A DNA stretch of 64,000 nucleotides from NCBI RefSeq assembly GCF_002850605.1, contig NZ_NXGB01000003.1, forward strand, positions 284,257 to 348,256, read 5' to 3'. The notes beneath the pieces are model-generated. The model worked only from the letters and a program-made list of their open reading frames with translations, was not told the origin of the DNA and ran no database searches. The DNA is from Pasteurella oralis (GTDB taxonomy: Bacteria > Pseudomonadota > Gammaproteobacteria > Enterobacterales > Pasteurellaceae). This document shows positions 61,769 through 64,000 of the stretch, one piece after another. The translations under genes and the position numbers were made by a program. Numbering within the stretch: position 1 is the first letter of the stretch; every line of letters begins with the position of its first letter.

Positions 61769-63156
61769 ATGCGCCATTTTCCTTTATTTGCGCTGTTGAC
61801 AGCGACAAGTTTGAGTTTAGCAGCGAATTTATCGCCTTTAGAGCAAAAAGCATTAGACCAGCTTGATGCGACCCAGCAACAACGTCAACAAGCGTTGGAA
61901 GTCCAAAAGTCCAATCAGTTTTCAGCGCAATCGGATGTGCAATTTGACAAGCCACCCTCGAGTGAGTTTCGTTTACCTATTTCGGAATCGCCCTGTTTTC
62001 CGATTGAACGTATTCATATTCTTGATTATCAAGCTTCTGCACTTCCTATTTCTGACTTTTCTTTCCAAACATCCTCTTATACCTCCTCTGATTTTTCTTA
62101 TCATCTAGCTCATGTGACTGAGACTTTTCAAGCAGCACGTAGTGAGTTTAGTTGGGCTTATCATCAAGCGGCAGCAGAATTAAGCTTGATGTTGCCCCAT
62201 TGTTTAGGTGGTGAAGGGATAAATGTATTGATGAAGGCAATGCAAAATCGGCTTATTGAGCGAGGTTATGTGACAACACGTGTAGTGGCAGGCGAGCAAG
62301 ATTTACGTTCGGGTAAGTTACTGTTAACGGTGATACCAGGGCGTTTGCGTCATAGTTTGATAACAGATAAAAGTGGGGTGAATAAGTTTACGCGTTTAAC
62401 GGCTTGGACTGCGATGGTACCGCAACAAGGTGATGTGCTCAATGTACGAGATATTGAACAATCTCTTGAGAATTTCAAACGGGTGCCGACCGCAGAAGCG
62501 ACCATTAACATTGTGCCTGCAGAGGGGGAGGCGCAACTGGGGGAAAGTGATTTAGTGGTGCACTATGCTCAAGCTTTTCCGTTTCGTTTAACGTTAGGTT
62601 TAGATGATGTAGGCTCGACATCAACTGGACGTTGGCAAGGTTCAATGACTTTATCGTTAGATAATACTTTCACGGCGAATGATTTATTTTATACCAGCTT
62701 TACGCATAGCTTAACACGCCCTCATTGGGCAGGAGAGGATGATAAGGGACATCGTCAGAGTCGTAATTTAAGTTTTTATTATTCAGTACCTTGGCGCTAT
62801 TGGCAGTTATCTGCTAGTCATAGTGAAAATGATTATGTGCAAGAAATCGCAGCGGCTTTTGGTTCGACGGTAATGTATTTGGGGCGAAGTGAGAACAGCA
62901 AGGTCACACTTTCTCGTTTAGTGTTTCGTAATGCACAACATAAAACGACGTTGTCGGGTGCTCTGTGGGCGAGGAAGTCACATAATTTTATTAATGATGA
63001 AGAAGTGAGGATTCAGCGTAAACGGACAGGGGGATGGGAAGTAGTTATTATGCGGAAGTACCGAATGCAAAAATAGATAGGGAAAAACGAGAGAGATTTA
63101 TAAAAATTTGGGGGAGCCAAGTTCAAATGAGTACAATCCATCTTCACCCAAATTAG
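61769..63156 (+). pseudogene. Decayed TpsB (LspB/ShlB/FhaC-type) two-partner secretion transporter
   Basis: Outer-membrane transporter of a two-partner secretion pair. The ATG at 61769 follows AGAGG and starts a signal peptide (MRHFPLFALLTATSLSLA). A Gln-rich plug helix region (~25-55) comes next, then POTRA_2 (HCLGGEGINVLMKAMQNRLIERGYVTTRVV, in two pieces near 135-165) and the start of the ShlB barrel (FRLTLGLDDVGSTSTGRWQG). The reading frame shifts near 63044: just after GGWEV the +1 frame reads YYAEVPNAKID, the sequence that should follow in this family (GWExG-Y-NAxLD). After NAKID (63078) the homology stops and a short tail runs to a stop at 63156. Normal TpsB proteins are ~560-590 residues, so ~150 barrel residues are gone. 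Confidence 0.8.
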
Positions 63157-63196
63157 TTAAACCAATAAATAGTAAATAGTAAAGAGCATGGAGCAT

Positions 63197-63455
63197 ATGA
63201 TGAAAATCCATTTTAAATTAATATATATCACAGGTTGCTATCCTTGTAAATTTTTAGATTGGAATTGTAATCAAAGTATAGCAGATACAAAATGGTATAA
63301 AGCGTCTCTTTTGTGTGAAAAAGAGCAACAAAAAGTTGCAAAAAAGATATTATAAGGAAAAATATACAGAAGATGTAGATATTTACATTATAGATAAGTG
63401 CATTATTTATAATGGGAAATATGAATTTATTTCAGATTCTAAATTCAAACAATAA
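63197..63455 (+). pseudogene. Small frameshifted ORF in immunity-gene position
   Basis: I do not recognise the family. From the ATG at 63197/63200 (GGAG upstream) the frame runs 52 codons to a stop at 63353. In the next frame coding continues (KRYYKEKYTEDVDIYIID) to a stop at 63453-63455. The switch falls on a run of six A near 63340, where one A too many would explain it; repaired, the product is ~85 residues with four cysteines near its N terminus. It lies 40 bp after the transporter remnant, where tps/CDI loci keep immunity genes. An intact 52-residue gene is the alternative. Confidence 0.5.
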
Positions 63456-63620
63456 TTGAATAATTTTTTGTATTATGGATAAATAAGAAAAGTGCGGTCA
63501 GTTTTGAATGAGTTTTTGGTTTTGAGAGATTAAGCGCGTTTTTATATGACAAAGTAAGAACGAAACTAGATGAGGTTTCTGTTTAGCGTTTCAAGCCTTT
63601 TAGGTCTTTTTTCCTTTCAT

Positions 63621-63643
63621 AAGGAATCAAAATTTCCTTTTTT
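63621..63643 (+). terminator. Terminator in the accessory region
   Basis: AAGGAA / TTCCTT hairpin followed by TTTT. The gap before it (63456-63620) holds one uptake signal near 63490 and no gene. Confidence 0.6.
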
Positions 63644-63650
63644 AGTAAGC

Positions 63651-63672
63651 CCACTCCACTTCGGTGGAGTGG
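63651..63672. terminator. Hairpin with TTCG tetraloop
   Basis: CCACTCCAC-TTCG-GTGGAGTGG: a perfect 9 bp stem closing the extra-stable C(UUCG)G loop, followed by TTTATCC. Confidence 0.65.
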
Positions 63673-63685
63673 TTTATCCTTAAAA

Positions 63686-63787
63686 AATTACCCTTATTCC
63701 TTTGGCCATTTTGGTGATGATGAATTTCATCTGATTGATGGAGATGCATTAAGGGGTTGGAAAGATAGAAACCTATCTCAATTCTAA
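63686..63787 (+). pseudogene. C-terminal coding fragment of unknown gene
   Basis: The frame is open from 63623 to a stop at 63785-63787, with no start codon in it. The last 31 residues (from PYSFGHFGDDEF to RNLSQF) have a balanced, protein-like composition, unlike the AT-rich surroundings. It looks like the tail of a lost gene. The origin is not known. Confidence 0.35.
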
Positions 63788-63819
63788 ACTTATATTATTA
63801 ATATTAAGGAATTGTAATA

Positions 63820-64000
63820 ATGAATAGAAACTTTTTAATTTTTATTATCAGCTCTGCTTTAACATTATTAAGTGTAGAAATTTTTTATATTGCAATTCCT
63901 TTAACTGTTTTAGCATTAGGCTATTCTGCTGTACAAACAAGCTGGTGTACTTTTGCTTTCTTTTTACCTGTTATTTTAGTCAAGATATTTATATCTCCAG
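63820..64000 (+). CDS. MFS transporter, N-terminal part (continues past window)
   Basis: The ATG at 63820 follows AAGGA by ten bases and the frame stays open to the window end (60 residues). It starts MNRNFLIFIISSALTLLSVEIFYIAIPLTVLALGY, a first helix and loop of the major facilitator type, then a second hydrophobic segment (WCTFAFFLPVILVKIFI). The substrate cannot be told from this piece. It belongs to the accessory region right of the tRNA fragment. Confidence 0.7.
   Translation, partial: MNRNFLIFIISSALTLLSVEIFYIAIPLTVLALGYSAVQTSWCTFAFFLPVILVKIFISP

Overview
The window is chromosomal DNA of a Pasteurellaceae bacterium, most likely Pasteurella multocida or a close relative. The DNA is AT-rich and full of the uptake signal sequence AAGTGCGGT / ACCGCACTT, both inside genes and as inverted pairs that act as terminators. 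A sialidase autotransporter of the NanB type and a nicotinamide phosphoribosyltransferase of the NadV type point to Pasteurella rather than Haemophilus, but the species is an inference.

Layout. 1-2.0 kb: the 3' end of a trimeric autotransporter adhesin. 2.2-7.0 kb: a leftward block tadA-thyA-lgt-TauE family-rppH, a 550 bp gap, then ampD. 7.0-12.0 kb: a rightward type IV pilus/competence operon (ptfA-pilB-pilC-pilD) running into coaE, yacG and a small acetyltransferase. A CRP-S-like competence site lies between ampD and ptfA. 12.0-13.8 kb: a tandem glycine riboswitch in front of an amino-acid:cation symporter. 13.9-29.5 kb: housekeeping genes (raiA, xerD, proC, rdgC, oapA, epmB, efp, ybeZ, ybeY, tmcA, mfd). 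29.7-38.1 kb: galactose uptake and catabolism. mglBAC runs leftward under a near-perfect CRP site and a GalS-type operator; the gal repressor gene and galTKM are transcribed divergently. 38.2-55.6 kb: corC-lnt, infA, a lone rfbB, pepB, ndk, metK, sprT, an opacity porin, htpG, a Spx-like protein, dapE, an M15 peptidase, nudF, cpdA, and divergent ubiF/miaB. 56-61 kb: nanB and nadV, which serve host sialic-acid scavenging and growth without V factor.

The last 2.5 kb (61.56-64.0 kb) is accessory DNA. It starts at a 53 bp fragment matching the 3' half of a tRNA-Leu gene, as expected for one end of an integrated element. After it come a decayed two-partner-secretion transporter gene (frameshifted, and cut off in the barrel domain), a small frameshifted ORF in the position of an immunity gene, an unexplained C-terminal coding fragment, and the start of an MFS transporter that leaves the window. 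My reading is a collapsed TpsB-TpsA-immunity locus inside an island that continues to the right.

Most other genes are conserved Pasteurellaceae core genes, often overlapping by 1-4 bp in operons. Several start at GTG or TTG (tadA, rppH, ybeZ, cpdA, possibly epmB). I saw no rRNA, no intact tRNA, no CRISPR array and no insertion sequence.
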